64,000 nt of DNA, taken from positions 3,742 through 67,741 of the forward strand of contig DASRRI010000085.1 in assembly GCA_035695765.1 (NCBI GenBank), given 5' to 3'. The notes under the pieces were generated by a model. The model ran no database searches. It was not told the DNA's origin and worked only from the letters and a program-made list of their open reading frames with translations. Numbering within the stretch: position 1 is the first letter of the stretch; every line of letters starts with the position of its first letter. The translations under genes were made by a program, and so were the position numbers. Of the stretch, positions 62,576-64,000 are shown one piece after another. This DNA comes from Dongia_A sp035695765. Its GTDB lineage: Bacteria > Pseudomonadota > Alphaproteobacteria > Dongiales > Dongiaceae.

Positions 62576-62642
62576 CGATACCGCGCCATTGTGGCCCCAT
62601 GATTTCCGGCGCCCCCGATCCCGGACGATTCGCCGCGCATAG

Positions 62643-63080
62643 ATGAAGATCGACCCAACACAAGTCCGACCCACCGCCACCCGCCGCGTCGGTACCGCGC
62701 AGCCCGCCAACTCGGGCGGCTTTGCGGCTGCCTTGCAGGAAGAAAGTGCCGCGTCCGGCAGCAACAGCGCGGTCGGGGGAACCGTTGGCCTCGGCGGGGT
62801 TTCTACGGTCCTGGCACTGCAAGGCGCGCCCGATTCGACCGAGCGGCGGGCGCGTCAGCGTGCCATCCAGCGCGGGGATGCGATGCTCGACGACCTCGAG
62901 GAAATCCGCCTTGGCCTGCTGCTGGGTTCGATCCCGCGGGCCCGGCTGGAGCAGCTGGCGCAGCTTGTCCGGGTACGGCGCGAGCAGGTTGACGATCCTA
63001 GGTTGATGGCGATTCTCGACGAGATCGAGCTGCGAGCCGCAGTCGAACTGGCGAAGCTGACCGGGGCAGGGAGCCTATGA
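62643..63080 (+). CDS. fliX: flagellar assembly regulator FliX
   Basis: Links completion of early basal-body structures to FlbD activity in Caulobacter. The 145-residue protein has the FliX pattern: a Thr/Arg N-terminus (MKIDPTQVRPTATRRVGTAQ), SGGFAAALQEE, STVLALQGAPDSTERRAR, then AMLDDLEEIRLGLLLGSIP and LDEIELRAAVELAKLTG. It lies divergent from flgI, as expected, and in the same window as flbD. Confidence 0.92.
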   Translation: MKIDPTQVRPTATRRVGTAQPANSGGFAAALQEESAASGSNSAVGGTVGLGGVSTVLALQGAPDSTERRARQRAIQRGDAMLDDLEEIRLGLLLGSIPRARLEQLAQLVRVRREQVDDPRLMAILDEIELRAAVELAKLTGAGSL

Positions 63081-63199
63081 CTTTCGATTTATGCAGTCAT
63101 TACAACGCCATGAATGATGAATTCCGCTCTTGCGGCGGAAAGGCAAATTCCTATACTCCCCGCCAATCTCGCGACGGGCTGTGACCGATGGGAGACGGC

Positions 63200-63655
63200 A
63201 TGGCGCGAGGGTTGGACAAGAACAGCTCTGAGACACGCATGAAACCGCTGCTGTCGCCTGATTACCGCCCGCATGACAAAGAAGACTTCATGAATCCGAT
63301 GCAGCAAGAGTATTTCCGCCAAAAGCTGCTGGCCTGGAAATACGAACTGCTGCGTGAATCCGGTGAAACACTCAGCCACCTGCAGGAAGAGAGCCTTTCC
63401 GAGCCCGACATCACCGACCGGGCGAGTCTCGAGACCGATCGTGCGCTGGAGCTGCGCACGCGCGACCGCGAGCGCAAGCTGATCAGCAAGATCGACGAAG
63501 CGCTGCGGCGGATCGAGGAAGGCACCTACGGTTACTGCGAGGAGACCGGAGAGCCGATCAGCCTGAAGCGGCTGGAGGCCCGCCCGATCGCCACGCTGTC
63601 GCTGGAAGCGCAGGAGCGGCACGAGCGCATGGAACGCACCCACCGCGACGACTGA
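63200..63655 (+). CDS. dksA: DksA-type RNA polymerase-binding regulator
   Basis: Binds RNA polymerase with ppGpp. The 151-residue protein has the coiled coil (LLAWKYELLRESGETLSHLQ, ASLETDRALELRTRDRERKL), the tip and the C-terminal globular part YGYCEETGEPISLKRLEARP. Only one Cys of the usual four-Cys zinc site is present, as in cysteine-poor alphaproteobacterial DksA. ATG 63200 is chosen for its GGGAG site; ATG 63188 is less likely. An inverted repeat TTCCGC/GCGGAA (63122-63140) lies between fliX and this gene. Confidence 0.92.
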   Translation: MARGLDKNSSETRMKPLLSPDYRPHDKEDFMNPMQQEYFRQKLLAWKYELLRESGETLSHLQEESLSEPDITDRASLETDRALELRTRDRERKLISKIDEALRRIEEGTYGYCEETGEPISLKRLEARPIATLSLEAQERHERMERTHRDD

Positions 63656-63665
63656 GTCTCAGTCG
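63649..63665. repeat. 17-nt palindrome spanning two convergent stop codons
   Basis: CGACTGAG-T-CTCAGTCG is self-complementary. The dksA stop (63653-63655) and the stop of the minus-strand gene (63659-63661) both lie inside it, so it may end both transcripts. Confidence 0.5.
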
Positions 63666-64000
63666 CCTTCGATCCTGAGGAACGGCCAGCGCGCCTGATA
63701 GCTCTCCGCTTTTTCGCGGAAGCGATCGAGGCTCGGCGCATTGGCGTTCGGCCGAAGGATGCCTTGCTCCAATTCATCAAGGCCGTAGGGCGCGAGCAGC
63801 CGAAGGCTGCCATCCCCTTGCGGTGCGAGGCCAACGCAAGTGCAGCGCACCAGGAAGCGGCCGATACCGTCCTCCGCGCTTGCAAGGGCCGGGTAGGCTC
63901 CGCCAAAGCGCTGCGGATACCACAGATGCACGCGCGCCTGGTTGCGGATTTCGACGAGGCCGTCGAGATCGCTGAACAGCACGCGCCCGCGCTGGATGAC
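63659..64000 (-). CDS. nucleotidyltransferase-family protein, 5' end beyond the window
   Basis: About 113 C-terminal residues are visible: VLFSDLDGLVEIRNQARVHL, WYPQRFGGAYPALASAEDGI, VGLAPQGDG, LLAPYGLDELEQGILRPNAN and a basic end. The pattern matches the C-terminal half of small nucleotidyltransferase-family proteins common in alphaproteobacteria, where RVHLWYxxRFG is typical. The catalytic N-terminus is outside the window, so function cannot be confirmed. Confidence 0.7.
   Translation of the reverse strand, partial: VIQRGRVLFSDLDGLVEIRNQARVHLWYPQRFGGAYPALASAEDGIGRFLVRCTCVGLAPQGDGSLRLLAPYGLDELEQGILRPNANAPSLDRFREKAESYQARWPFLRIEGD

Overview
The window is a GC-rich chromosome segment of an alphaproteobacterium, most likely Rhodospirillales-like. 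The evidence is the gene set: CtrA, SciP and ChpT, the FlbD/FliX/FlbT/FlaF flagellar regulators, DUF1153, DUF2852 and DUF3553 proteins, and an alphaproteobacterial-type DksA. The genes are tightly packed, with many ATGA/GTGA start-stop overlaps. I see no tRNA, rRNA, transposase, integrase or CRISPR array.

Layout. (1) 1-6 kb holds housekeeping genes: NAD kinase (cut by the left edge), the molybdenum-cofactor genes moaA and mobA, a TetR regulator next to a DUF2852 gene with a palindromic operator, a creatininase-family gene and a DUF3553 gene. (2) 6.1-15.8 kb joins cell-cycle and chemotaxis control: chpT, then cheA-cheW-cheY-cheB-cheR, then ctrA on the opposite strand, then fliI-fliJ. The CheA is unusual because a truncated-haemoglobin domain sits between its Hpt and kinase core; it also has a second CheW-like domain and a receiver. 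(3) 15.8-20.3 kb is a non-flagellar block, a sugar ABC transporter and a SAM hydrolase. It is followed by a 55-bp relic matching the 3' end of fliJ, which suggests the block was inserted behind fliJ. (4) 20.3-21.6 kb is an exported MsrB/MsrA pair. (5) 21.6-34.1 kb is a long leftward flagellar cluster (sciP, fliF, fliG, fliH/flbE, fliN, motA-like, flbD, flhA, flhF, flhG and a FliK-like gene). (6) 34.2-43.1 kb is the leftward hook operon flgE-flgK-flgL-fliK-flgD; FlgE, FlgK and FlgL are enlarged by copies of one shared module. (7) 43.4-57.3 kb looks like a flagellar glycosylation and filament region: a methyltransferase-like gene, a glycosyltransferase-methyltransferase fusion, an asparagine synthetase, a glycosyltransferase, an uncharacterised beta-rich protein, flaF, flbT, a large flagellin, a giant TPR-GT-TPR-GT protein and a TPR protein. 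(8) 57.4-64 kb has a second large flagellin, a FlaG-like gene, flgI-flgJ-flgN, fliX, dksA and a partial nucleotidyltransferase-family gene.

Regulation can be read in the DNA. Perfect TTAA-N7-TTAA CtrA boxes precede fliI, fliF and the FlaG-like gene, with near-matches before sciP, between flgI and fliX, and before one glycosyltransferase. Sigma-54 -24/-12 elements (GG-N10-GC) precede flgE and both flagellin genes. GGCAA-N3-TTGCC palindromes, like FlbD-binding ftr elements, occur beside the fliF CtrA box and upstream of flagellin 1. This matches the Caulobacter hierarchy, in which CtrA drives early genes and FlbD/FliX with sigma-54 drive late genes. Most of its regulators (ChpT, CtrA, SciP, FlbD, FliX, FlbT, FlaF) are encoded in this one segment.
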